From: Polyangiaceae bacterium
GTDB lineage: Bacteria > Myxococcota_A > Polyangia > Polyangiales > Polyangiaceae
DNA length: 64,000 nt
Direction: 5' to 3'
NCBI GenBank assembly: GCA_016933275.1
Contig: JAFGBI010000234.1
Span: 1 to 64,000 of the forward strand
Positions 37,589-46,837 of this stretch are shown piece by piece; position 1 is the first letter of the stretch; each line of letters opens with the position of its first letter. The position numbers and the translations under genes are program-made. The notes under the pieces are model-generated. The model made no database searches and was not told the origin of the DNA. It saw nothing but the letters and a program-made list of their open reading frames with translations.

Positions 37589-38268
37589 ATTCTTCCTCCG
37601 AGAGGTCCTGGTGCACAGGGCCGCCGACCCGCCGCCTCCGCCACCACGGGTGATTCGGGACCCTACCACAACGAATTCAATTGGTTCTCTGGTTCTGGGC
37701 GAGACCTGCCGCCTGCTGGAGCAGGCGCTCCGACCGCGTGAGCGTCGGCTGTATCAGGTATGTCGTGTTTCGGGGACGAAGGGAGGCGAGTAGTTGGTGG
37801 CGCTCGCGTCTTCGCCCACCTCATCGGTAAGCTTTGCATGACCGTCGGGCGACGCCAATCCCGCCGCAGCTCTCGAACCCCCGAGACTTGGTCTGCCGCT
37901 GAGAGTGGAACGTGGGAGGGTAGACACCTACCGTGCTGCCTGTCCCCGTTCTGTCGTAGTAGAGGTGAGTCGGCGCCATGGCAATGAGCCGCGAGGCTCC
38001 ATGAGACAGACAGCCCCATGACGGCCGGCAGCTCGGCACTCTGCTGGTCGACTCCGTGCTCGCTCGTGGCTGTGGCGGTCGGACCATTGGCGACGTCGAA
38101 GGACATCTCCCCACAAAGAGCGCTGCCGGCGCCTGGTTCGTCAGAGGTGGTTCGACCCCGGCGAGTGGCGACGACGGGGAACGACAGAGGCAATCCGGCT
38201 CATCCCGGTGACAGCTCCGCGAGCGAGGCACCGACGCTCGCGGGATACGCGCGGAGACCGCGCGTGGC

Positions 38269-39768
38269 CTACCCTCCCGGCACCACGGCGTTCGTGAGGT
38301 CGCTCCGGCGCTTGCCGGCGAGGTACTCGGCGATGTTGCCGAGCGTCGTCTCGGCGATATTGGCAAGCGCCTCCTCCGTGAGAAACCCCTGGTGGCTGGT
38401 GATGATCACGTTATTGAACGTCATCAGGCGGGCGAGTAGGTCGTCGGTGATCACCCGGTCGGAGCGATCCTGGAAGAAGTACTCGCTCTCCTCCTCGTAC
38501 ACGTCGAGCCCGGCCGCGCCGATGTGCCCGGTCTTGAGCCCCCGCACGAGGGCCGTCGAGTCGATGAGACCGCCGCGGCTCGTGTTGATCAGGACCACGC
38601 CGGGCCGCATCCGCTCGATGCGCTCGGCGTCGACCAGGTGGTGGGTGGCGGGAGTGAGCGGCGCGTGGAGGCTGACCACGTGCGAACGGACGAGGAGCTC
38701 GTCGAGCTCGACCAGGGAGACCCCGAGCTCCACCGCGGTCTCCGGGCGGGCGAACGCATCGTGGGCGAGCACGGTCATGCCAAAGCCACGCAGGATCCGG
38801 GCGAGGCACTGCCCGATCCTGCCGAGACCGACCAGCCCCGCCGTGCGCCCGTGGAGATCGAAACCAACCAGGCCCGCCAGGCTGAAGTTGCCCTCTCGAA
38901 CCCGACCGTGAGCACGGTGCACCTTGCGGTCCAGGGCAAGGATGAGCGCCACCGCATGCTCGGCCACGGCGTGGGGCGAGTAGGCGGGGACTCGGGTGAC
39001 GGAGAGCCCAAGGCGAGCAGCAGCGTCGAGGTCAACGTTGTTGTAGCCCGCGCAGCGCATGGCGATGAGCTCGACCCCGGCCAGCGATAGCCGCTCGAGC
39101 ACGGGAGCACCCAGGTCGTCGCCGACAAAGGCGCAGACCACGCGGAACCCATGGGCGAGCGCGGCCGTCGTGGGGCCGAGTCGCGCTTCGAGGTAGTGCA
39201 GGCGCATGCCCGCCGGGACGCGAGCGTCGAAGCTCTGCCGATCGTAGGGCTTGGCGTCGAAGAACGCGATGCCGATGCGTCCGTCCGGGAGCGCAGCGGC
39301 CTCCAGGGTGGCGATCCGTTGGTTCTTGGCGCGCACCTTCGCGCCGAGGTGCGCGAGGATCGCGCGGCCGAGCTCGGCGTGCGAGCCCAGCAGGACAAGG
39401 AAATCCTGCCGAGCAACGGTGACCAGGACCGACTCGACGCGAGCGCGGAGCGTCGCCGAGCGCCCCTGCTCGAGCGCAACGCTGGTCAAGCCGCCGACGT
39501 CGCCGACGCCGAGCAGGCGGAGCGGTACGTCCGCGCCCTGATCCGAGCGCTTGGTGGCTTCGACCACCCCCCGCGCCACCACGAACACGTAGTCGCTCGG
39601 CTCTCCCTCGCGGAAGACGAGATCCCCAGCCGGAATGACGCGCCGCTCGGCCACAGCCGAAATGGCAAGCCGGGTCGCCGACGTGAGACCGGCAAACACC
39701 TCGGCTCGATCGAGCAGGTCCAGGGTTGAGTCGGCCATTTCGGACCTCGTCGGGGCTTCGGGCGTCAT
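38269..39768 (-). CDS. cyclic-nucleotide-binding domain fused to D-lactate/2-hydroxyacid dehydrogenase
   Basis: N-terminal CAP-ED-like AEVFAGLTSATRLAISAVAERRVIPAGDLVFREGEPSDYVFVVARGVVEATK; C-terminal DRQSFD...GYNNVDLDAA..GRTAGLVGLGRIGQ...LINTSRGGLIDSTALVRGLKTGHIGAAGLDVYEEE..FFQD, characteristic of the LdhA-like subgroup. Confidence 0.9.
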   Translation of the reverse strand: MTPEAPTRSEMADSTLDLLDRAEVFAGLTSATRLAISAVAERRVIPAGDLVFREGEPSDYVFVVARGVVEATKRSDQGADVPLRLLGVGDVGGLTSVALEQGRSATLRARVESVLVTVARQDFLVLLGSHAELGRAILAHLGAKVRAKNQRIATLEAAALPDGRIGIAFFDAKPYDRQSFDARVPAGMRLHYLEARLGPTTAALAHGFRVVCAFVGDDLGAPVLERLSLAGVELIAMRCAGYNNVDLDAAARLGLSVTRVPAYSPHAVAEHAVALILALDRKVHRAHGRVREGNFSLAGLVGFDLHGRTAGLVGLGRIGQCLARILRGFGMTVLAHDAFARPETAVELGVSLVELDELLVRSHVVSLHAPLTPATHHLVDAERIERMRPGVVLINTSRGGLIDSTALVRGLKTGHIGAAGLDVYEEESEYFFQDRSDRVITDDLLARLMTFNNVIITSHQGFLTEEALANIAETTLGNIAEYLAGKRRSDLTNAVVPGG

Positions 39769-39849
39769 CGGCTCGGAAGAGTCATGCGTCCACCGCTAGG
39801 GGATGGCAAGCATCGAACCGGCCCTTCGTCTCGAGCTTGCCGCGATCCT

Positions 39850-40010
39850 GCCTCAGCGAGGCGCAGTGGCTGCTCGTGATCCGTCGTCATTGGGGCGTCG
39901 AAACCGCCCACCAGATCCTCGATGTTGCCCTGGCCGAGGACGACCGCCCGTGGATCGAGGCGAACCCGAGAGGTGCACTGGCGTCGCAATCCCTCGTCGC
40001 CTGGCGCAGT
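39850..40010 (+). pseudogene. transposase C-terminal remnant (ISAs1-like)
   Basis: SEAQWLLVIRRHWGVETAHQILDVALAEDDRPWIEANPRGALASQSLVAWR resembles the [VI]RxHWGxE...LD.aF.ED region of DDE transposases; no intact N-terminal part. Confidence 0.65.
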
Positions 40011-40346
40011 CGAGTAGGGGCGCCCTTGCTCGTGGCTGAGGACCCCGCTCACAGAACCGGGCTTGCGGGCCGCACATCCGGCTCTTCGGGATGCCGACGT
40101 CCTCGGATCGTCCGCGGGCAGCATGCTCGCCGCGCGCGGCCGGTGAGGCGAGGAGTCCGGCCCCGCCTACCCCGTCCGGCCCCAGATCCCAAAGGCTCGC
40201 GCAGCGAGCCACCGATCGAGATGGTGCGCGGCTCCGGCACCGTTGCGACGAGGTTCGGGCGACGGTACCCTTCGGCACGGCTGGCAGATCGTAGACCAAC
40301 GCCCTGGGCGCGGAGCCCGAAGGGGCCACGAGACGGGATCGATGCC

Positions 40347-43127
40347 ATGACCACTGCACGCGATGGCGGGGGTGCGACGCGTGACCGCGACGGCAGGGTT
40401 CTGCGCTTCGGCGCGGTGCCCCTCGGCGTCGTCCTCACGCTGGGCTGCGGCAGGTCGAGCGTGGTCGAGGAGTATCTCCGGACGACGGGGGCGATCGCCG
40501 GGGCTCCCACCGGATCTGTTGGCGCGAGCCCGACAGCAGGTGGCGCGCCAACCACGGGGGGAGGGACCGGGGGGCAAGCGAGCGGCGGCGTGGCCGTGGG
40601 GAGCTCGACCGGCGGAATGACTGCCGGCGGGGTCGCGCCAGGCGGGACCGTGGCCGCTGGTGGCCACGAAGGCGGCAGCGGTAGCCAGGCCGGGGGCGGC
40701 GGGTTCGTGATCCACGCCGGCGCCGCCGGCGAGGCGGGGACGCCGATTGGCGGGGGGACCGCGGGGATTGCCAGCGGAGCGGTTGGAACGGGTGCGGCGG
40801 GCGAAGCGGGTGCGGCGGGCGGAGGCAACGTCCCATCGTGTCCCGCCGGCACCTTCGAGCACGACGGGGATCCCAGCACCCATTGCGTGCCCTGGACGAA
40901 CTGCGAACGAGGCAGCCACGTCGCGAGCGAGGCGAGTCCATCGAGCGACCGGACCTGCCGCTTCTGCACCGACGGCTACAGCACGGAGACCAACGCCGCG
41001 AGCTGTCTGCCCTGGAGCAACTGCCCGACGGGCACGACGGTGCCGCGGACCTCGACGGCGGACGCTCCCTGCGCCGCCGGGATCGCTCGCGTGGCGGCGG
41101 GCGGTCGCAGCAGCTGCGTGCTCCGTCACGACGGCACGGTCGCCTGCTGGGGCCTGCTCCGCGGCTGGCCCGCCGAGTGGGAGACGAGCGCGATTCGCAC
41201 CGCGCCCGTGACCGTGCCTGGCGTGACCAGCGCCACGACGATCGCCACGAACGACGGCCGCACCTGCGTGCTCCTCGAGGACGGCACCGTCGCCTGCATC
41301 GCCGACGGCGCCTATGCCATCGTCCCCGGGATCGCCGGCGCGGTCGCGCTCGACACCGGCGACGACCATTCCTGCGCCCTGCTGGCAGACGGCACCGTCG
41401 CCTGCTGGGGCGCTAACGTGTACGGCGAGCTCGGCGACGGGACCACGACCCACAGCTCCACTCCCGTGACCGTGGTCGGGCTCGATGACGCCATCGCCAT
41501 CACGACCGCCGAATTCCATTCCTGCGCTCTACGCGACGGCGGCACCGTCGTCTGTTGGGGCGCCAATGCCTACGGCGAGCTCGGCGACGGGACCACGACC
41601 CACAGCTCCAGTCCCGTGACCGTGGTCGGCATCACCGCGGCCACTGCGATCTCCAATGGCTCCGCCCACACCTGCGCCGTGACGGGTGACGGGTCGGTGT
41701 CCTGTTGGGGCAACAACGGGAATGGCCGGCTCGGCGACGGGACGAGCGCGAACAGCTCGGTTCCGGTCACCGTGATCGGCCTCTCCGAGATAGCGGACGT
41801 CTCGGCCGGCTTCGCCCACACCTGCGCCCTCGGCCGCGACGGCGCCGTCGCCTGCTGGGGAACCAACCTGGAGGGACAGCTCGGCGACGGCACCTACCGG
41901 ACGAGATCCACCCCGGTCCCCGCCGTCGGCGGAGTCGCCGCGGTCTCTGCTGGCGGGTTCCATACCTGTGCCTTGAACCAAGATGGCACGGTGAGCTGCT
42001 GGGGGAGCGGAGACACCGGCGAGCTCGGAAACGGCTGCTCCGTGCAGACCGCTGCCCCCACCAAGGTGCTGGGCCTCTCCGCCGCCATCGCGATCGCGGC
42101 AGCCGCGTATCACACTTGCACCGTCCTCTCGGAGGGTGAGGTCACCTGTTGGGGTGACAACGGCCTCGGCCAGCTCGGCGTCGAGGCCAAGATGGCCAGC
42201 GACGTGCCGATCACCATCCCTGGGCTGGCGGGAGTATCCACGATCACGGCAGGCCACCTCCACACCTGTGCCTTGCGGCAGAACGGCGGGGTCGCCTGCT
42301 GGGGGCACAACGGACACGGTAAGCTCGGCGATGGAACGACGGTGGACAAGGACACGCCGGTCGCCGTCGTCGATCTCGACGACGCCACCACGGTTGCCGG
42401 TGGCAGCGAGCACACCTGCGCCTCGCGCGCCAACGGCGCGGTCGCCTGCTGGGGGAGCAACGGTTTCGGCCAACTCGGCGACGGCTCCACCACGGACCGC
42501 CTGACGCCCGTGGCCGCCTCTGGCGTCGACGACGCGATCGCGGTCGCCAGCGGCAACGGCCACACCTGCGCCCTGCGAAGGGTCGGCTCCGTCGCCTGCT
42601 GGGGCAACAACGACTCGGGACAGCTCGGCGACGGAACCACCGTGGGCAGCCCGGTGCCGGTCGCGGTCGGTGGTTTGGGTGATGCCCTTGCCCTCGCAGC
42701 CAACGGCGCACACACCTGCGCCCTGCATCGGGGTGGGGCGGTGGTCTGCTGGGGTAGGAACGACTCGGGACAGCTCGGCGACGAAACCGGCGGGGACAGC
42801 CCGACGCCCGTGGCGGTCATCGGTGTCGACGACGCGACCGCCCTCGACGCCGGACCGGCTCACACCTGCGCAGCGCGCCGTGACGGCTCGGTCGCCTGTT
42901 GGGGCAACAACGATGCGGCCCAGCTCGGCGACGGTTCCACCACGGACCGCAACCACGCCGTGGCCGTCGATACCCTCACCGCCGCCATCGCCGTGACCAC
43001 CGGCACCTCCCACAGCTGTGCGCTTCGCCAGAACGGCGAAGCCATCTGCTGGGGGAACAACGAGTTCGGCCACCTCGGCTGTGGGGTCATCAGGTCCAGT
43101 ACTCCGCTGCCCATGCGCTGGCCATAG
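40347..43127 (+). CDS. RCC1-repeat lipoprotein with Gly/Thr linker and Cys-rich TNFR/EGF-like segment
   Basis: VVLTLGCGRSS lipobox-like, long G/T/A linker, CPAGTFEHDGDPSTHCVPWTNCERGSHV...CRFCTDGY..CLPWSNC, then >10 repeats of CALxxDGxVxCWGxNxxGQLGDGTT. Confidence 0.9.
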   Translation: MTTARDGGGATRDRDGRVLRFGAVPLGVVLTLGCGRSSVVEEYLRTTGAIAGAPTGSVGASPTAGGAPTTGGGTGGQASGGVAVGSSTGGMTAGGVAPGGTVAAGGHEGGSGSQAGGGGFVIHAGAAGEAGTPIGGGTAGIASGAVGTGAAGEAGAAGGGNVPSCPAGTFEHDGDPSTHCVPWTNCERGSHVASEASPSSDRTCRFCTDGYSTETNAASCLPWSNCPTGTTVPRTSTADAPCAAGIARVAAGGRSSCVLRHDGTVACWGLLRGWPAEWETSAIRTAPVTVPGVTSATTIATNDGRTCVLLEDGTVACIADGAYAIVPGIAGAVALDTGDDHSCALLADGTVACWGANVYGELGDGTTTHSSTPVTVVGLDDAIAITTAEFHSCALRDGGTVVCWGANAYGELGDGTTTHSSSPVTVVGITAATAISNGSAHTCAVTGDGSVSCWGNNGNGRLGDGTSANSSVPVTVIGLSEIADVSAGFAHTCALGRDGAVACWGTNLEGQLGDGTYRTRSTPVPAVGGVAAVSAGGFHTCALNQDGTVSCWGSGDTGELGNGCSVQTAAPTKVLGLSAAIAIAAAAYHTCTVLSEGEVTCWGDNGLGQLGVEAKMASDVPITIPGLAGVSTITAGHLHTCALRQNGGVACWGHNGHGKLGDGTTVDKDTPVAVVDLDDATTVAGGSEHTCASRANGAVACWGSNGFGQLGDGSTTDRLTPVAASGVDDAIAVASGNGHTCALRRVGSVACWGNNDSGQLGDGTTVGSPVPVAVGGLGDALALAANGAHTCALHRGGAVVCWGRNDSGQLGDETGGDSPTPVAVIGVDDATALDAGPAHTCAARRDGSVACWGNNDAAQLGDGSTTDRNHAVAVDTLTAAIAVTTGTSHSCALRQNGEAICWGNNEFGHLGCGVIRSSTPLPMRWP
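41090..43115 (+). repeat. ~150-bp tandem coding repeats (RCC1 blades)
   Basis: Recurring TGCGCC...GTCGCCTGCTGGGG...GGCCAGCTCGGCGACGG; two units near 41421 and 41571 are almost identical over ~65 bp. Confidence 0.85.
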
Positions 43128-43201
43128 GGGCTGACGGCGACTGACCGTTGGGGGTCGGCGGTCAGCCCGAAGCTCCCAGCCGCCAGCCCGAAGCCGCCAA
43201 C

Positions 43202-43912
43202 CTACTCGGCTCCGTGCTTCTTCAGATACCCGCAGGCTTCCCCGTGCCCGCCGTCGCAGGCTCGGTGGAGCGCAGCGCTCGCGCCGCCCGGATCCTTCTC
43301 CACCCCGCGATCGCCCATCCGGAGGAGCACCCCGAGGTTGAAGCACGCGTCGCCGCTGCCCTTGGCGCAGGCCTTCTCCAGCAATCCCTTGGCCTGCGAC
43401 GGGTTCTTCGCGATCCCGCGACCGCGCCAGAGGGACACCGCGTACTCGGTGCAGCCCCCGGTGTGGCCTTTCTTGCACGCTTGGTCGAAGATCGAAGCCG
43501 CCCGTGCTTCGTCCTGCGCCACGCCCTCGCCGTTCTGGTAGCCCCGTCCAAGCGCGACGCAGCCGCGCGGATCGCCCCCGTCGCAGCCCTTCTCGTACAG
43601 CTTCATGGCCGCTGCGGGGTCCTTCTCGACCCCCTCGCCGAAGGCATACATCTCGCCGGACCTCGTGCAGCCCTCGGCGTCGCCGCCCTCACAGGCCCGA
43701 CCGTAGAGCTTGGCCGCCTCCTTGTAGGCACGCTGGCCGTATGCCTCGTTACCTGCTCTGACACCCTTTCCTGACGATTGCGAACCTCCGCAAGCGACGA
43801 CGGCCGCGATGAGTGCGAGCGCAGCGAGCCGTAGGATCCGCCCCCTCCGGCGGACAACGGGAACGACCACGGTAGAGGAGACGAGGGATACGCTCTTCGT
43901 TGGGTTGGGCAT
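43202..43912 (-). CDS. Sel1-like (TPR) repeat lipoprotein
   Basis: LIAAVVACGGSQ lipobox-like; repeated A..LYE+GCDGGDPRGC..LG..Y..GEGV.+D.A+A motifs. Confidence 0.88.
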   Translation of the reverse strand: MPNPTKSVSLVSSTVVVPVVRRRGRILRLAALALIAAVVACGGSQSSGKGVRAGNEAYGQRAYKEAAKLYGRACEGGDAEGCTRSGEMYAFGEGVEKDPAAAMKLYEKGCDGGDPRGCVALGRGYQNGEGVAQDEARAASIFDQACKKGHTGGCTEYAVSLWRGRGIAKNPSQAKGLLEKACAKGSGDACFNLGVLLRMGDRGVEKDPGGASAALHRACDGGHGEACGYLKKHGAE

Positions 43913-44054
43913 GCGCGGCACCTTGCGGGGAGTTCGACCCTGGCGCAGAGCATGCGACGAGGCACGGACCCGACGCAATCCACATCGCAGGAGCGCGGCC
44001 GCCCGCTCTGCGCCCGCGGATCCCGCCAGCGTGGCGGCTTCGTTGCCGCGCGCG

Positions 44055-44530
44055 CTACTCGAGATACGCCGCGAGCGGGCTGGCCTGGGCGACCAGGCCA
44101 GCGATCACCGGCGCGCCGGAGGCGGAGAAGTGCGTGTGATCGTCGCAGAAGAATTCACCCACGGCACCCGTGGTGGTCGCCGAGACGCCAGCCCCAGGCA
44201 GCGGGCAGAACCCGCGCTCGTTGTAGAGATCGGCGCTGAGCTGGTGAAGATCGATGACCGGAACGTCGTAGTCCTCGCCGGCTTCGAAGGTCACCGTTAC
44301 CTAGCCACCGCGCGTCCCCGCGGCCGTGGTGCCGCTGCGGGAGATCGCGCTCACCGGGGTATGAAGACCGGGTTCGCTCCTCGTCCCCGCGCGGTCTCCG
44401 CCATCATGCCGCACTCTTGCTTGAACCGATCGATCCCAACGTGACGGTCGCAGGTGGAGGAGCCATCGTTGGTGCCGAGCTGGACCAAGAGGTAGTCACC
44501 CTCGACCATGCCGGCGAGTAGGGGATCGCG
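44055..44530 (-). pseudogene. decayed SGNH/GDSL hydrolase (rhamnogalacturonan-acetylesterase-like) C-terminal fragment
   Basis: Minus strand encodes LLAGMVEGDYLLVQLGTNDGSSTCDRHVGIDRFKQECGMMAETARGRGANPVF, then apparent 1-nt deletion, PVSAISRSGTTAAGTRGG, in-frame TAG, VTVTFEAGEDYDVPVIDLHQLSADLYNERGFC...FFCDDHTHFSASGAPVIAGLVA. Confidence 0.75.
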
Positions 44531-44554
44531 AGGGTAGGAAGAGGAACTGACTCA

Positions 44555-45841
44555 CTAGCGAAGGAGATAGGCCTCGAGCGCGAGCTCGATCTCTTCGATG
44601 CACTCGGCGAGGAAGCCGGCCATGATCCGGGCGCCATTCTCCTGGAAATGCGTCCCGTCCACGGTGCCGTCTGCCTTCAGGAAGAAGAAGTCCTCCGGAG
44701 ATGGAGCCGGGCAAACGGAGCTGAGGTGGTCGAAGGTCTTGGTGTTGAGGTCGAGGACCGCCACCTCCTCCGCCTCGCCGAGCTCGCGCATCGCCTGCGC
44801 GTAGCTGCCGAGCGAATTCCCGGTCCCGCAGTACGCGGAGTTGCGCGGCGGGGGCGTGACCAGCACGGGGATCGCACCCGCGGCGCGCGCGGGATCGAGG
44901 TAGTAGTCCTTCAGGTGCGTCTTGAAGTCCGTATCCGGATCCGCGTACCGCTGGTAGGTGACTCCGTCCACGGTGAAGGTCGCGGTCCGGTTGCCGTCGT
45001 TGTGTCCGAACTGGATGAAGAAGTAGTCCCCGGTGGCGATCTCCTCGAGGATCCGCGCAACCGCACCCTCGAGGTGAAACCAGAGCGCCGTGCGCCCTCC
45101 GGCGGCGCGGTTCACCACCGTCAACTGGTCGCTGAAGAACTCGGGGAGCATCTGACCCCAGCCAGCCTGGTCGGCCGCGCTCGCCGTGTCGGTGTAGGTG
45201 GACACGGTCGAGTCGCCTGCCAGGTAGATGGTCCGATCGAGGAGCGGCCCGCCGCCGGTCCCTCCCCCGCCCGCTTCCGTGCCGCCGGTTCCTCCGCTGG
45301 CCGCTCCCGTGCCGCCCGTCTCCGCGCCCGCCATACCGCCGCCGCCGGCTTGCCGGCCACCGGTCTCCGCCCCGCTCGCACCCATGGCTCCGAATCCCCC
45401 GGTCCCCACGCCACCCGTCGGGTCGCCGCCCATCGCTGTCCCGCCCATCTCCGCGCCACCGCTGGTGCCACCGACGCCCGCACCGCCGGTGCTGGCCTGG
45501 CCACCAGTAGCGCCAACGGTTTCGCGGCCACCAATGCCGGTCGTCCCACCCGTCGCCGCGCCGCTGGTCCCGCCTGTCCGCACGCCCCCCGTGCCACCGT
45601 TCCCGCCCGTCGCGCTCACACCGCCGACCGCTGCCCCACCGGTCTGCACGCCACCGGATGGGACCCCCCCTGTCTGACCGCCGCCGGTCCCCCCGGTCAG
45701 CGTGGCACCGGCTGCACCGCCCGCACCCCCACTCGTGCCACCCTCACCACCACAGGCAGCGGCGAGCCCGACGAGGAGCAGGGCCCCAGAGCGGAGGATC
45801 CGATGCGGACCGCGGACAGCGAAGGACCCCTTGGGGTGCAT
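44555..45841 (-). CDS. SGNH/GDSL hydrolase lipoprotein (rhamnogalacturonan-acetylesterase-like) with TGG-repeat linker
   Basis: Lipobox VGLAAACGGE, long (T/A)GG linker, IYLAGDSTVSTYTD, FFIQFGHNDGNRT, VDGTHFQENGARIMA. Confidence 0.88.
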   Translation of the reverse strand: MHPKGSFAVRGPHRILRSGALLLVGLAAACGGEGGTSGGAGGAAGATLTGGTGGGQTGGVPSGGVQTGGAAVGGVSATGGNGGTGGVRTGGTSGAATGGTTGIGGRETVGATGGQASTGGAGVGGTSGGAEMGGTAMGGDPTGGVGTGGFGAMGASGAETGGRQAGGGGMAGAETGGTGAASGGTGGTEAGGGGTGGGPLLDRTIYLAGDSTVSTYTDTASAADQAGWGQMLPEFFSDQLTVVNRAAGGRTALWFHLEGAVARILEEIATGDYFFIQFGHNDGNRTATFTVDGVTYQRYADPDTDFKTHLKDYYLDPARAAGAIPVLVTPPPRNSAYCGTGNSLGSYAQAMRELGEAEEVAVLDLNTKTFDHLSSVCPAPSPEDFFFLKADGTVDGTHFQENGARIMAGFLAECIEEIELALEAYLLR

Positions 45842-46195
45842 GGGTCTCGGATGGCAGGCAGGCTTGTTGGCGTGGAGGAGGTCGTCGTGGCTCTTGCGGG
45901 GCAGAACCTTCGCCGTCACGAAAGCTTGTATGTTCCCTGGTTGCGCGCCAGAGCGAGATCCGGTCACGCCCGGCATGGCGGGTCCCTCCGCCACCCGGCC
46001 CGTCTCCGGCAGCGCCGGGCCATTCGCCCTGATCGTCTCGAAGAAACCTCGGCGCTGACCGGCTCGGGGCCGATGAGGCAACCAACCACATGAGCTGCTG
46101 TGATGGTGCCCGTTCCCACGCTCGCCTGTCCGGTGCCCTTCGTCCGTTCCATTTCGGGACCTCGCGAGAGGTTCTTCCCTCCTCGCGCCGCCGGT

Positions 46196-46837
46196 ATGCT
46201 CCACGGCCTGCCCTTGGCGAGCCGAACCTTGTCCCTCCCGCGCACGAACGACTCGCTCCGCTCGCTCGCAAACCGCGCGGCCGAGGGGGATGCGGCGGCG
46301 ATCCAGAGCCTCGTGGCCGAGGTTGGAGGGTCGATGTTGCATACTGTGCGCAAGGTGCTCGGAAATGAGCACCCAGACGCCGAAGATGTGACCCAGGAGG
46401 CGGTGCTCGGCCTGTTGCGCAGCCTCCCTCGCTTTCGCGGCGAATGTGCCGTAGGACATTACGCCCAACAGGTAGCGCTCCGCACGGCGCTCCACGCGCG
46501 GCGGCACTTCCGGACCCGAGGCAAGCTCGGCGAGCCCGGTGAGGTCGAGCTCGGCGATCCCGAGGATGGCTCGGGCCAATCCCCGCTCGAGGGCGCCCTA
46601 TCACGCGAGCGGCGACGGATCGTGCGGTCGTTGCTCGCCAAGCTCCCGGCGGCGACCGCAGAGGCAATGGCGATGCACTTCATGCTCGGCTTTACGGTCG
46701 AGGAGGTCGCGTCGGCGATGAACGTCTCACCCAACACCGTCTGGAGCCGTCTCAAGCTCGGCAAACGCGCGCTGCAACAGGCGCTCGAACGAGACGAGCG
46801 GCTGAAGGAGCTGCTCGGGGGAGCTTGCCATGGCTGA
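46196..46837 (+). CDS. RNA polymerase sigma factor, sigma-70/ECF type
   Basis: HPDAEDVTQEAVLGLLRSLPRFRGE (region 2), AMAMHFMLGFTVEEVASAMNVSPNTVWSRLKLGKRAL (region 4). Upstream start at 46100 also possible. Confidence 0.88.
   Translation: MLHGLPLASRTLSLPRTNDSLRSLANRAAEGDAAAIQSLVAEVGGSMLHTVRKVLGNEHPDAEDVTQEAVLGLLRSLPRFRGECAVGHYAQQVALRTALHARRHFRTRGKLGEPGEVELGDPEDGSGQSPLEGALSRERRRIVRSLLAKLPAATAEAMAMHFMLGFTVEEVASAMNVSPNTVWSRLKLGKRALQQALERDERLKELLGGACHG

Noticed and set aside
37663-38193. 176-aa minus-strand ORF
   Set aside because: Composition not protein-like and no domain; treated as intergenic.
41090-43115. Regularly spaced ~150-bp repeats considered as CRISPR or satellite DNA
   Set aside because: In-frame with a lipoprotein and encode canonical RCC1 blades; spacing too long and no unique spacers.
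41529-43478. 649-aa minus-strand ORF opposite RCC1 repeats
   Set aside because: Antisense artefact of repetitive high-GC coding sequence; no recognisable domain.
45230-45720. GGC/ACC-rich simple repeat considered as a non-coding satellite
   Set aside because: In-frame linker of the SGNH lipoprotein on the minus strand.
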